Numbered from the stretch's first letter, positions 43,501-52,585 are shown. The stretch is DNA of 64,000 nt from Clostridia bacterium (GCA_026414765.1 JAOAIJ010000016.1:38786-102785); one strand, 5' to 3'. Numbers and translations are program-made. The notes: generated from the sequence alone by a model not told the origin.

Positions 43501-46500
43501 ATAAAATGCGCAGTGTATTGGTGATTGCATTGGCAACAGGGATTCTGAGCTTTTCGTTTAAGCCTGTTTCGCTTGTATTCAGCCTGCCTCTTGTTTTGAT
43601 ATGGATTGCTTCGCCTTATGTTGCGTATCTGGTAAGTAAGAATGAAGCAAAGAAGGCAGTAAATCTTTCCCAAGAGGATGTGCTTGAGCTGAGGAGGATA
43701 GCCAGAAAAACCTGGAGGTATTTTGAGGAGTTTATGAATTCAAGAAACCACTACCTTCCGCCTGACAACTATCAGGAGGATCCACCAAACGGAGTGGCGT
43801 ATAGGACATCTCCTACAAATATAGGACTGGGCCTTCTGGCAGCACTTATAGCAAGGGATATGGGATATATAGGGACATATGAGATGACGGGGATAATTTC
43901 TAACACGGTAACTACCATGGAGAAGATGGAAAAGTGGAACGGGCATTTGTATAACTGGTATGACACCAGAACTCTGCATCCTTTAAGACCCAGATATATT
44001 TCTACCGTAGACAGCGGAAATATGGTATGCTACCTTATTACACTCGTGCAGGGGCTGGAAGGGTACCTTAAGACTCCCCTTATAGATCCCAGGTTTATTG
44101 ACGGTATCAAAGATACTGTAAGCTTGTATAATTCTGAAAGCAGTAAGAATAAAATTGACGTTTCGTTTCTGGATAACCTGAAAAGTGGGGGAGGAATAGA
44201 TTCCTCCATGTGGGGAGAAACACTTGAACAGCTATCGAAAGCGCTTGAACAGCCTGAGAGTAATGTAATACATATGCATGAAAGAGGACTCAGACGCTCA
44301 AAGTGGAAAACAAAAACCGACCACATGATAAATGCATTCAAGAGAGAATTATCTGAACTGATGCCTTGGTATGAGTTTTTAATTAATATGCCCCAGGATG
44401 AAAGATTATTGGAAGGTATTGTTAACCGGCTGCTATCGGATATTCCCCTGGGTGAACTTCCGGATGCATATGCGAATGTGGTTGAAAATGTTGAAAATGC
44501 TATAGTTGATATGAGGTCAGGAGGGGCAGGAAGCAGCGATAAAAGCATAGTCTGGCTTTATGGATTAAAAGATGCTGTGGTAAAAGCAAAAGTGAATACA
44601 GAAAAGTTCATACAAAGATACAGGGAACTAATAGGAAGAATAAAAGCGTTATCTGACGGAACAGAATTCTTGCCTCTATATGTAGAGAAGAAGCAGTTGT
44701 TTTCTATCGGATATAATATTGAAGAAAACAGGCTTACCAATTCCTTTTATGACTTACTGGCTTCAGAGGCAAGACAGACCAGCTATATAGCTATTGCAAG
44801 AGGGGAAGTATCCCCTAAACATTGGTTTAAGATGGGCAGGGCTCTGACTGTGGTAGATCATTATAAAGGTCTTGTGTCATGGACAGGGACAATGTTTGAA
44901 TACCTTATGCCTCCACAGATAATGAAAACTTTTAAGAACACTCTTTTAGATGAGACATACTCATTTGTTATCAGAAGCCAGAAAAAATACGGTAAGCAGA
45001 AGAAAGTTCCGTGGGGAGTATCGGAGTCTGGCTTTTACTCACTGGATATAAATCTGGACTATCAGTATAAAGCTATAGGAGTGCCCTGGCTTGGTCTTAA
45101 AAGAGGACTTATAGAGGATACGGTTGTAGCCCCTTATGCTACATTTCTTGCGCTGCCTCTGGACCCTGCGGGCGCGATGGAAAATATAAAGAGGCTCAAA
45201 GCGGAGGGGTTGGATGGGCCATACGGATATTATGAAGCTGTAGATTATACGCCTGAGAGGCTTCCTTTTGGCGAAAAGCGTGCTATTGTAAAGAGCTTTA
45301 TGGTACACCATGAAGGTATGAGCCTGCTTGGACTAAATAATTTCTTGAACGACGGCATCATGCAGAAGCGTTTTCATTCTGACCCTTTGATAAAAGCTGC
45401 ACAACTGCTTTTACAGGAAAAAGTACCGACAAATATTGTCTTTACAAAGGAAAATAAGGAGAAGGTAATACTATATAAAGATGTGGTGTTCAAGGAAAAA
45501 GGTGCAGTCAGAAAATTCAATGCACCTGATAATGTGCTGCCGAGAGTGCATATCCTGTCCAACGGAAATTACTCTGTTGCAATCACGGACAAGGGTACGG
45601 GCTACAGCAGAAGTAAAACTGCATCTGTCACCAGATGGAGGGAAGACAGTACTCTCGATAACTATGGAACTTTCTTCTATATCCGTAACCTTGACACCGG
45701 CAGAGAATGGACAGCTGCTTACAGTCCCTATAATATACAGCCCGATAGCTACGAGGTAGTATTTACATCGGATAAGGTAAAATTCAAGAGAAAAGACGGG
45801 GATATCGAGACTCACACCGAGATAGTCGTTACCTCCGGAGACAATGCCGAAATAAGGAGAGTCTCACTGAAAAACTCAGGAGAAACTCCATGTATACTGG
45901 AGGTGACAAGTTATCTTGAATTAGTAATCGCTCCTCATAGTGCAGATGTAGCTCATCCTGCATTCAGCAACCTTTTTGTACGTACAGAGTTCCTGCATGA
46001 CAGCAAAAGTATATTGGCTAACAGAAGACCAAGATCTGAAGCTGATAAAAGCTTATGGGCCTTGCATACTGCTGTTGTGGAGGGAGATACCGTAGGCGAC
46101 GTCGAGTTTGAAACAGACAGGATGCAGTTTATTGGGAGAGGACATACCGTGGCAAATCCTGTATCCATGGAAAGAAACAGGCCTGTATCAAATAGCACAG
46201 GTCCTGTCCTCGACCCTGTTATGAGCTTAAGGTACAGGGTAAAGGTTGAGCCGGGGCAGGTGGCAAGGATATCCTATATCACAGCAATCAGTGAAAACCG
46301 TGATATCATTTTGGAATTGATAGAAAAGTATTCTATTCCCGAAGCTGTAGATGAAGCATTCCGCCTGGCGATGACCAGGAGTCAGGTAGAAACCAGATAT
46401 CTCAATATAAAGGCTTCGGAAATCGAATTATACCAGGATATGATATCCCATATATTGTTTATCAGTCCTCAGAAAAGAAATATAGAGGAATACCTGATGC

Positions 46501-49358
46501 AAAGCATAAGGGGGCAATCTGCTCTTTGGCCTTATGGGATATCGGGCGATATACCAATAATGCTTGTTGTGCTGAAAGAAACAGATGAAATAGATATTAT
46601 TTATGAAGCATTAAAAGCACATGAGTATTGGCGTTTGAAGGATTTAAGGGTAGATATGGTAATTCTGAATGAGGAGGAGAACAGCTATACGCACCCTCTG
46701 CACTCACTGCTTGCTGATGTCATATCTTCGAGCCATGCCCGGGATATAGTGAATAAACCCGGGGGTGTATTCATGTTGAATATCAATAATGTTCCGCAGG
46801 AAGACATTACCCTGCTTCATGCAGTTGCCAGAATTATTTTAAGAGGCAACTATGGCTCTCTTGCACAGCAGGTAAAAGTGAATACAGACAATCGGCTGCC
46901 TGAACTTAAAAACTTTTGCAAAATAGCGGCAAAGTATCCTGAACCGGTTCAGGAAGACTTTCATCTGCAATTCTTTAATGGCATCGGAGGCTTTAAGGAA
47001 GATGGGAAAGAGTATGTCATAAGGTTGGAAAAAGGGCAGAACACACCGCTTCCATGGATTAATGTAATTGCTAATCCACACTTCGGATTCATTGTATCTG
47101 AAGCAGGTTCCAGCTATACATGGAGCGAAAACAGCCGTGAAAACAAGCTTACTCCGTGGTCTAACGATCCTGTAAGCGATATACCAGGAGAAGTACTGTA
47201 TATAGGAGACAGTGAAACAGGCGAGGTGTGGAATATTACTCCGCTGCCGGTAAGAGAGGCCGAACCTTATACAATAACTCATGGCTTTGGTTACTCTGTT
47301 TTCGAGCATACAAGCCATGGGATAGAACAAAAAATGACCCAATTTTTGCCGATAGATGGAATGACCAAAATAAACATGATAAATCTAAAAAATATTTCTG
47401 ATGATCCGAGGGAGCTTACACTGACATATTACATCAGGCCTGTACTGGGTGTAAGCGATCAGGCAACAGCAATGCACATAAAAACAAGCTTAAGTGAGTC
47501 AGGGACACTATTGGTTGAAAATCCATATAATGAAGAATTTGCAGGGAGAGTTATTTTTATAGATACATCCGAAAAGGAGAGGTCGGTAACAGGAGACAGA
47601 AAGGAATTCTTTGGACTGGGCAAGCTGACTTATCCTGAAGCACTAAAGAGGCAGAAGCTTTCCGGCAGAGTGGGAAAAGGGTATGATCCTTGTGCTGCTA
47701 TGCAAATCAGCATAACTTTGAGCAGGAGTGAAGAAAAAAAGATAATATTTTTACTGGGGGCAGCAAAAGACAAGCGGGAAATCGATATGACAGTCAATAA
47801 ATACAAAGATATAAAGGAAGCCGGAAAGGCACTGGATGAGGCGAGAAAGTTCTGGCAGCATAAGCTGGAGGCGGTAAGCGTAAATACTCCTGACCAATCT
47901 ATGAACTTTATGCTCAACGGATGGCTGATGTACCAGACAGTATGCTGCAGAATGTGGGCCAGATCCGCATTTTACCAGTCTGGTGGTGCATATGGATTCA
48001 GAGATCAGCTTCAGGATTCCTTGTCTGTTGCACACATATGGCCTGAATTGACACAGAACCAAATACTTCTGCATTCAAAACACCAGTTCATTGAAGGGGA
48101 CGTCCAGCATTGGTGGCATGAGCCTGAGGGGAAAGGGACACGTACAAGGTTTTCCGATGACCTTTTATGGCTTCCGTATGTCACTGCTGAGTATGTAAGA
48201 ATCAGTGAGGACTGGGATATACTTGATAAACGCGCCTCCTTTTTAGAGGATGAACAGCTAAAGGAGTTTGAAGATGAAAGGTATACTAAACCCCGCATAT
48301 CCTCCGAAGAAGGCAACATATACGAGCATTGCATACGCTCCATAGAGAGATCTTTGAGGTTTGGCGGGCATGGCCTTCCACTGATGGGTTCAGGAGACTG
48401 GAACGACGGAATGAGTACTGTAGGCAACAAGGGGAAAGGGGAGAGTGTATGGCTGGGATGGTTCCTATACAGTACACTTGTCAAATTTGAGCCGATTTGC
48501 AGAAAGATGGGAGATGAGAAGAGAGCAGAGAGATATTCTGAAATATCTAAAACAATAATTGAGGCGATTGAGCGGAATGCATGGGATGGAAGCTGGTATA
48601 GAAGAGCTTATTTTGACAGCGGTATTCCCTTGGGATCAGTTCAGAACAGTGAGTGCAAAATTGATTCTATCTCCCAGTCCTGGGCGGTAATTTCCGGGGG
48701 AGCAAACAGCAGCAGGATGAAAGAGGCCATGGATTCTTTGGATAAATACCTCGTACAAAGGGATGACGGGCTGATAAAGCTTCTGACTCCACCTTTTGAT
48801 GAAGGTGATCTTGAGCCGGGGTATATTAAAAGTTATGTCCCGGGTGTCAGGGAAAACGGAGGACAGTATACACATGCAGCTGCATGGGTTATCATTGCTC
48901 TCGCAAAGCTGGGGAACGGTGATAAGGCATGGGAGCTTTTCGACCTGATAAACCCTATCAACCATACACGTACTCATATGGAATACACGACATACAAGGT
49001 TGAGCCCTATGTAATGGCAGCCGATGTTTATGCAGTTCCGCCTCATGTAGGCAGAGGAGGCTGGACTTGGTATACCGGTTCTTCAGGATGGATGTACAGA
49101 GCCGGAATGGAATATATTCTCGGGTTCCATAAAAACGGAGACAAGCTCGTGATAGATCCGTGCATCCCTAAGAGATGGAGTGAATATTCCATCAAATTCA
49201 GATATATGGACACATTTTATGATATCAGTATACATAACCCTAATGGAGTAAACAGCGGTGTTGCAAATATCAGTCTGGACGGAACAGTGTCAGGGGATAA
49301 AGCAATCAGACTTGTTAATGACGGTAAAAATCATCAGGTGGAGGTAGTCTTGGGGTAG
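40506..49358 (+). CDS. Cyclic beta-glucan synthase-like enzyme (GT84 plus GH94-type phosphorylase domain)
   Basis: About 2950 residues. The ATG at 40506 is used; ATG 40563 (after GGGAG) is an alternative. An N-terminal membrane helix (GIIIIFIILLFLLVY) precedes a soluble part. Two helices near residues 470-525 then flank the entry to a glycosyltransferase domain (about 540-860) with the DxD motif LDADT and ARMHRWVRGDWQ. Further helices lie at about 870-1020. The middle (about 1040-1560) includes RTSPTNIGLGLLA and SWTGTMFEYLMP. The C-terminal half has the GH94 phosphorylase-like region (GAYGFRDQLQDSL, FSDDLLWLPY, LMGSGDWNDGM, GGRGGWTWYTGSSGWMYR in parts). This resembles NdvB/Chv cyclic beta-1,2-glucan synthases (about 2800-2900 residues), which initiate, elongate, trim and cyclise glucan at the membrane. 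It is intact. Confidence 0.93.
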   Translation: MGVYACLYHIHLKREMIGLMQLYYNTVIGIGIIIIFIILLFLLVYRSREKRIVKIHDASLTCEELEQHAKEIAFEHIVSPKAGIANWPLPRMNENYSFIMEVYKELNEGVQKKRTIPPAAEWLLDNFYIIEEQVKGIRRDLTREDYARLPALKCGAFRGYARIYAVAMELVAHTNGQIDERILLNYIKAYQSHSILTDREIWALPAMIRIALIENIRYICEKLRDTQEQWQKADELMDILLDESSVKEENSQPNGEGLIKTIGNRFESLREVNPSFIEHLTYRLRRAGRSYARALRYIDENLERHGTGIDTLTQKEHNSQAVSTVSIGNCIISLKFISNLDWVEIFESTSFVDQILNRDPDGTYPLMDLPSRNIYRKKVEELALLYNVSEMHVAKEAVELAGNICTVAREGEEDTYGDALPSVRSCHVGYYLIGRGITELEKRMGYKPAASKKAIDILKRRPKALYMGSIVCITILITLILALYIYRAAEPNSLLLAVIAGIAALVPSSEIAVTMVNWLVCSIIKPVAFPRLELKDGIPGEYATVIVIPALLPDEKRVAELLENLETHYLANKEKNLYFALAGDFKDSSVKEMPGDEQIIKAGVEGVKELNRKYSNGRENVFFFFHRERKLNKKENKWMGWERKRGALVELNSLLLGSEKTSYSYVSSADLTGKPIKYIITLDADTILPIDGAKKMIGTMAHPLNRPVIHRQKNIVVDGYGLIQPRIGFEVESANKSLFSRIYTGQEGIDPYACAISDIYQDLFGEGIFTGKGIYDLRVFHRVLENALPDNSVLSHDLLEGSYVRTGLVTDIELIDSYPSRYNSYAARMHRWVRGDWQLIPWIGSRIIDRNGNRIANPLSAVSRWKIADNLRRSLVAPSMILATVLGFSIMPGTGLFWLFFLVLTLIFPLVTSVIDTLLSKPFGTYRVKRHVPVISGLKATILQIALVFVFLPYQAYLMVNAIFITLVRVIFTRKNMLEWVTAADVERGQKNSLYSYIYKMRSVLVIALATGILSFSFKPVSLVFSLPLVLIWIASPYVAYLVSKNEAKKAVNLSQEDVLELRRIARKTWRYFEEFMNSRNHYLPPDNYQEDPPNGVAYRTSPTNIGLGLLAALIARDMGYIGTYEMTGIISNTVTTMEKMEKWNGHLYNWYDTRTLHPLRPRYISTVDSGNMVCYLITLVQGLEGYLKTPLIDPRFIDGIKDTVSLYNSESSKNKIDVSFLDNLKSGGGIDSSMWGETLEQLSKALEQPESNVIHMHERGLRRSKWKTKTDHMINAFKRELSELMPWYEFLINMPQDERLLEGIVNRLLSDIPLGELPDAYANVVENVENAIVDMRSGGAGSSDKSIVWLYGLKDAVVKAKVNTEKFIQRYRELIGRIKALSDGTEFLPLYVEKKQLFSIGYNIEENRLTNSFYDLLASEARQTSYIAIARGEVSPKHWFKMGRALTVVDHYKGLVSWTGTMFEYLMPPQIMKTFKNTLLDETYSFVIRSQKKYGKQKKVPWGVSESGFYSLDINLDYQYKAIGVPWLGLKRGLIEDTVVAPYATFLALPLDPAGAMENIKRLKAEGLDGPYGYYEAVDYTPERLPFGEKRAIVKSFMVHHEGMSLLGLNNFLNDGIMQKRFHSDPLIKAAQLLLQEKVPTNIVFTKENKEKVILYKDVVFKEKGAVRKFNAPDNVLPRVHILSNGNYSVAITDKGTGYSRSKTASVTRWREDSTLDNYGTFFYIRNLDTGREWTAAYSPYNIQPDSYEVVFTSDKVKFKRKDGDIETHTEIVVTSGDNAEIRRVSLKNSGETPCILEVTSYLELVIAPHSADVAHPAFSNLFVRTEFLHDSKSILANRRPRSEADKSLWALHTAVVEGDTVGDVEFETDRMQFIGRGHTVANPVSMERNRPVSNSTGPVLDPVMSLRYRVKVEPGQVARISYITAISENRDIILELIEKYSIPEAVDEAFRLAMTRSQVETRYLNIKASEIELYQDMISHILFISPQKRNIEEYLMQSIRGQSALWPYGISGDIPIMLVVLKETDEIDIIYEALKAHEYWRLKDLRVDMVILNEEENSYTHPLHSLLADVISSSHARDIVNKPGGVFMLNINNVPQEDITLLHAVARIILRGNYGSLAQQVKVNTDNRLPELKNFCKIAAKYPEPVQEDFHLQFFNGIGGFKEDGKEYVIRLEKGQNTPLPWINVIANPHFGFIVSEAGSSYTWSENSRENKLTPWSNDPVSDIPGEVLYIGDSETGEVWNITPLPVREAEPYTITHGFGYSVFEHTSHGIEQKMTQFLPIDGMTKINMINLKNISDDPRELTLTYYIRPVLGVSDQATAMHIKTSLSESGTLLVENPYNEEFAGRVIFIDTSEKERSVTGDRKEFFGLGKLTYPEALKRQKLSGRVGKGYDPCAAMQISITLSRSEEKKIIFLLGAAKDKREIDMTVNKYKDIKEAGKALDEARKFWQHKLEAVSVNTPDQSMNFMLNGWLMYQTVCCRMWARSAFYQSGGAYGFRDQLQDSLSVAHIWPELTQNQILLHSKHQFIEGDVQHWWHEPEGKGTRTRFSDDLLWLPYVTAEYVRISEDWDILDKRASFLEDEQLKEFEDERYTKPRISSEEGNIYEHCIRSIERSLRFGGHGLPLMGSGDWNDGMSTVGNKGKGESVWLGWFLYSTLVKFEPICRKMGDEKRAERYSEISKTIIEAIERNAWDGSWYRRAYFDSGIPLGSVQNSECKIDSISQSWAVISGGANSSRMKEAMDSLDKYLVQRDDGLIKLLTPPFDEGDLEPGYIKSYVPGVRENGGQYTHAAAWVIIALAKLGNGDKAWELFDLINPINHTRTHMEYTTYKVEPYVMAADVYAVPPHVGRGGWTWYTGSSGWMYRAGMEYILGFHKNGDKLVIDPCIPKRWSEYSIKFRYMDTFYDISIHNPNGVNSGVANISLDGTVSGDKAIRLVNDGKNHQVEVVLG

Positions 49359-49504
49359 CAGCTGGCTGAATGCACGGAGATAAAAGTTTCCATAGAGCAA
49401 AATCACTGCAGGGATAAAATTCTATAAATAACCAGATTAACGGAATTATGAAAAATTAAGGAATTTCATAAGCGGGAAACACCCTGCAGATGAAATTGTC
49501 TCCC

Positions 49505-49981
49505 TTAAGATTTAGCTATGTGAGTATTTTTTGTTTTTTTATATAGATTAATGGTTATGGGGATATGTCCTGCTGCCAGAACGAGTGCAGCAATAAACAG
49601 CGGAAGAGAATCCAGCACTTTTGATGCAAAAACAAATGCTAATATCGGACTAATAGCAAGTGGGTCCGGTATTCCCCACAAAGGAGCAAACAAAACCGAA
49701 AATTCCCTTTTCACTATAAAGAAGCGGGCCCATCCTGTGTAATACACAAATAAGCATAATACCATCAAAACAAAGAAAATGGTATTTATTTTGCTGCTCA
49801 GATCAAACTTGTAGAATAAAGGAGTTAAGAACACTCCTATCTGGCCGAGCCTTTCCAAAATGACAAAAGGTTTACTTTCTTTTGGCAGATTTTTTGGAAT
49901 GTTTACGGGAGGCAATACAAGCGATAGAAGATTAGGTATCGCAATAGCTATAGGCACCAGTATTCCCAGGTGTATCGGCAT
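49505..49981 (-). CDS. Membrane protein in an EFR1/PadR operon
   Basis: A 158-residue hydrophobic protein with about four to five helices (LGILVPIAIAIPNLLSLVLP, INTIFFVLMVLCLFVYYTGW, AISPILAFVFASKVLDSLPL, LFIAALVLAAGHIPITINL). It starts inside the stop codon of the upstream EFR1-type gene (TAATG, 1-nt overlap), so it is translationally coupled. No family is recognised with confidence. It is the last gene of the PadR-EFR1 operon and may be a partner or target of the electron-transfer protein. Confidence 0.82.
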   Translation of the reverse strand: MPIHLGILVPIAIAIPNLLSLVLPPVNIPKNLPKESKPFVILERLGQIGVFLTPLFYKFDLSSKINTIFFVLMVLCLFVYYTGWARFFIVKREFSVLFAPLWGIPDPLAISPILAFVFASKVLDSLPLFIAALVLAAGHIPITINLYKKTKNTHIAKS

Positions 49982-50763
49982 TACTCTGTCACCTCCCCTG
50001 TAAAACCTGTGCAGATTGCCTTTCTGGCCTTGAGGTTTTTGACTCTTTTAGCTGAAATCGCTTGTTTAGGACAGTTGGATATACATCTCATGCAGAATTC
50101 GCAATGTCTGAGATAAACGGGATTCTTTTCCTCTTTTATGTTATTAACCGGACAATGCTTGATACAAGTACCACAGTTAGTACATTTTTGGATATCTGCC
50201 CCAAAAGAATATGGAATCCGCATAAAGATCCACGGAATTGAGAAATTTCTAGTCAGCAGCGAGACAAATCCTGAGCCTGTATTGATTGGCAGCCATTTTG
50301 AGGTGCCGTTAACTATTGACTCGGCATAGTCTCTTATTTTTTTTCTTGCAGAGGATAAACGCTTATTGTCTTCAGTTCTATTAAAATCAGTTACAGTTGT
50401 ATTGTTTGGCATACTGATTTCACAACAGCCTACCGGAATATAGCCTTTTCTTTTCAGTGTATAGTACAGGGGTTTTGCCATACCGGAAGAGTTATTAAAG
50501 GTGCCTAGCATGAAAGCTTGTGTTTTACTGGTTTTAGGCAGTGATTTTATGAACTTCCATATAAAAGGCAGTGTGGATTGGGAATTAATCGGAAATGCCA
50601 GTCCGAGCATACTGTCATTATCAAAAACAGGTATGGTAGAGCATGTCAAAGGTATCAACTTTACATCGAAGGAATGCTGTTCAAATACTTTTCGCATTTC
50701 ATCAACAAGTAAGAGTGTATTGCCTGTACCCGAGAAATAATATATGACTATGGAATTACTCAT
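49981..50763 (-). CDS. EFR1-type flavodoxin-ferredoxin fusion protein
   Basis: A 260-residue electron-transfer protein. The N-terminal part is flavodoxin-like with the FMN phosphate loop YYFSGTGNTLLLVDEM, FPINSQSTLPFIWKF and MLGTFNNSSGMAKPLYY. The C-terminal part has two [4Fe-4S] clusters: CTNCGTCIKHCP and CEFCMRCISNCP. EFR1-family proteins are common in anaerobic Firmicutes but their partners are poorly known. It lies 4 bp after a PadR repressor gene and before a membrane protein, all on one minus-strand operon. A second EFR1-type gene is at 61374. Confidence 0.92.
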   Translation of the reverse strand: MSNSIVIYYFSGTGNTLLLVDEMRKVFEQHSFDVKLIPLTCSTIPVFDNDSMLGLAFPINSQSTLPFIWKFIKSLPKTSKTQAFMLGTFNNSSGMAKPLYYTLKRKGYIPVGCCEISMPNNTTVTDFNRTEDNKRLSSARKKIRDYAESIVNGTSKWLPINTGSGFVSLLTRNFSIPWIFMRIPYSFGADIQKCTNCGTCIKHCPVNNIKEEKNPVYLRHCEFCMRCISNCPKQAISAKRVKNLKARKAICTGFTGEVTE

Positions 50764-50767
50764 GAAA

Positions 50768-51331
50768 TCACGACCTTTCTTTATGATTATTCAGAAGTTT
50801 TACTGCTTCATCAGCCCAGCTTACATATGCCTTATATACATGCTTTCCGAACAATACGGTAAGAAGATAATAGAAATGATCTTCCTCTTGGGAAGGAGCA
50901 TTGATTAAAGATGCTTCAAAATTATCCATATGTGCAAGATTCTTTTCATATTTTTTTCGGAATTCGTCTATTTTTCTTATACTTTCGTCTATTGGAAGAA
51001 GCTTTCCGAAAAAAAGCTTCAGTAGTATTTCATATTTGACATATTCCTTTTCAGCAGGTGCAGTCAGCCACTTTACAAGCTTATTTCTTCCATCCTGGGT
51101 TATTGAATAGATAATTCGCTCGTTTCCATGTATACCTGCTTCACTCTTTTTAGAAACAAAGCCTTCATTCACTAAAACCTTAAGGGTGGGATAAATTTGC
51201 CCGAAGCCCGCACTCCAGAAATACGATATGTTAGAGTCAATTCTCTTTTTGATATCATATCCGGTCATATCCTCATGCATTAAAAGTCCAAGAATTATGT
51301 AAGATATGGTATTATCCTTAGCCATTTCCAT
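50768..51331 (-). CDS. PadR-family transcriptional repressor
   Basis: A 187-residue PadR protein (class with N-terminal winged helix and C-terminal helical dimerisation domain). Residues 8-85 are the DNA-binding domain: YIILGLLMHEDMTGYDIKKR, FGQIYPTLKVLVNEGFV, ERIIYSITQDGRNKLVKWL. Residues about 95-185 form the Vir_act_alpha_C-like helical arm. It is the first gene of the EFR1 operon and is preceded by two near-identical palindromes (51373-51412) that are probably its own operator. PadR proteins are released from DNA by small molecules, often antibiotics or phenolics; the ligand here is unknown. Confidence 0.93.
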   Translation of the reverse strand: MEMAKDNTISYIILGLLMHEDMTGYDIKKRIDSNISYFWSAGFGQIYPTLKVLVNEGFVSKKSEAGIHGNERIIYSITQDGRNKLVKWLTAPAEKEYVKYEILLKLFFGKLLPIDESIRKIDEFRKKYEKNLAHMDNFEASLINAPSQEEDHFYYLLTVLFGKHVYKAYVSWADEAVKLLNNHKERS

Positions 51332-51372
51332 GTCCGCCTTTTGTTATTTTTCAATATAGTAATTTTTTAACA

Positions 51373-51412
51373 TATATCAAGTTGATACATGTTATTATAT
51401 CAACTTGATATA
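51373..51412 (-). promoter_or_regulatory. Tandem palindromic PadR operator
   Basis: TATCAA-G-TTGATA (51375-51387) and TATATCAA-C-TTGATATA (51396-51412) are two perfect palindromes with centres 23 bp apart, about two helical turns. On the minus strand a TTGATA within the first serves as -35, with TATATT 16 bp later. Bound repressor would block transcription of the PadR-EFR1 operon. The exact copies and spacing suggest cooperative binding of two dimers. Confidence 0.8.
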
Positions 51413-51489
51413 GCAATGTCAATATTTAAGTACCAGTATTTACATATGGAAATATAACGTTAGGTCTGGTAAGATGGTTGACATAAAAT

Positions 51490-51693
51490 AGCCGAATCTA
51501 ATAGACAAACTATTACTACCATATAAGGACTCTCTGGTACCAGGCAGCTAAGGGGTAATGCATCAGTGGTTCTTCCGGAGCGGGTATGGTATAGGTAAGG
51601 TTTGGTCTTAAGTACGGGGGATGCAGTAATTGGGGTGAATCGTAATAACGTAGGGTTCCTCGACCCGAATCCGTCAACTAACCTCGGAGGCAC
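51490..51693 (+). ncRNA. c-di-AMP riboswitch (ydaO/yuaA type)
   Basis: The leader contains the conserved ydaO core in order: GCCGAATCT (51491-51499), CGGGGGATGCA, TTGGGGTGAATCG, the CGACCCGAATCCGTCAACTA segment and CTAACCTCGGAGGC (to 51691). It ends 18 nt before the ATG, with AAAGGAGG between. The 5' boundary is approximate, and the P2 region seems longer than in Bacillus. This class senses c-di-AMP and usually turns off cell-wall hydrolases, K+ or osmolyte transport genes. The next gene is a LysM cell-wall hydrolase, exactly the expected target. Expression should be shut off at high c-di-AMP. Confidence 0.88.
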
Positions 51694-51708
51694 AAAGGAG
51701 GAAATAAT

Positions 51709-52512
51709 ATGTTAAATTTTAAAAGGGCAAGGACCTTTTCTAAGGGAAAGGTGGGAGCTTTTCTGGCTGCTGTGGTTATATCGCTGATGGTGCCTGCTTT
51801 TGTACATGCTGCCGATTATAGGGTAGCAAGTGGAGATTCACTTTACACCATAGGTAATCTCTTTAAAACAACTTCATCAAACATAATGCAGAGGAGCGGA
51901 CTTTCAAGTGACAGGATATATCCCGGGCAGGTACTGAATGTACCTGCAGCCGAGTATACTGTTAAGACCGGAGACACCCTTTATCTTATAGCTCAGAAGT
52001 ATGGCATCTCGCTATACTCATTGAAAAAGGCGAATAACGAGTGGGATGACTATATTTATCCGGGGCAAAAGCTTATCCTGCCGGGTATAGCTCCAAGTCA
52101 GAGTATTACAACAGTACCTCAGACAACTGCTAAAGCTGTTATACCATATACAGCAAGTGATCTGGATCTTTTGGCAAGGCTTGTAACGGCAGAAGCTGAA
52201 AGTGAGCCATACATTGCAAAAGTCGGAGTTGCTGCAGTAGTTATTAACAGGGTTGTGGGTGATGGGTTTGCCGATACTATCAGAGATGTAATTTACGAGA
52301 AAAGTGCAGGGTATTATCAGTTTACACCTGTTGTGAATGGATGGATAAACAAACCCGCATCGGAAAGTGCAAAAAAAGCGGCATATGAGGCATTGCACGG
52401 CAGTGATCCTACAAACGGAGCGATGTTTTATTTTGATGACAGCACCACAAACAGATGGCTGTGGTCAAAAACCATAGCTCTGAGGTCAGGAAAGATGGTT
52501 TTTGTATATTAA
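51709..52512 (+). CDS. LysM-containing SleB/CwlJ-type cell-wall hydrolase
   Basis: A 267-residue exported enzyme. A signal segment (GAFLAAVVISLMVPAFVHAA) is followed by two LysM peptidoglycan-binding motifs (YRVASGDSLYTIGNLFKTTS ... and YTVKTGDTLYLIAQKYGISL ...). The C-terminal Hydrolase_2 domain has DLDLLARLVTAEAESEPYIA with the catalytic Glu, VGVAAVVINRV and QFTPVVNGWI. SleB-type enzymes are lytic transglycosylases that open cortex or cell-wall peptidoglycan. The c-di-AMP riboswitch upstream links its expression to turgor/wall homeostasis. A strong terminator follows. Confidence 0.95.
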   Translation: MLNFKRARTFSKGKVGAFLAAVVISLMVPAFVHAADYRVASGDSLYTIGNLFKTTSSNIMQRSGLSSDRIYPGQVLNVPAAEYTVKTGDTLYLIAQKYGISLYSLKKANNEWDDYIYPGQKLILPGIAPSQSITTVPQTTAKAVIPYTASDLDLLARLVTAEAESEPYIAKVGVAAVVINRVVGDGFADTIRDVIYEKSAGYYQFTPVVNGWINKPASESAKKAAYEALHGSDPTNGAMFYFDDSTTNRWLWSKTIALRSGKMVFVY

Positions 52513-52530
52513 TAATTTTATATATTAATA

Positions 52531-52580
52531 AATAATGTAAAAGAGGCTTCACGTTTTCGTGAAGCCTCTTTTACATTATT
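52531..52580. terminator. Perfect 23-bp bidirectional terminator
   Basis: The arm 52531-52553 is fully complementary to 52558-52580 (core AGAGGCTTCACG/CGTGAAGCCTCT, TTTT loop), with T/A-rich outer stem ends. It lies between convergent genes, the hydrolase (plus) and the histidine kinase (minus), and can serve both. Confidence 0.9.
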
Positions 52581-52585
52581 TGGCC

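Noticed and set aside
44030-44548. 172-codon minus-strand frame inside the glucan synthase gene
   Set aside because: Serine-rich shadow of a strongly coding plus-strand gene; several similar antisense frames occur along the same gene.
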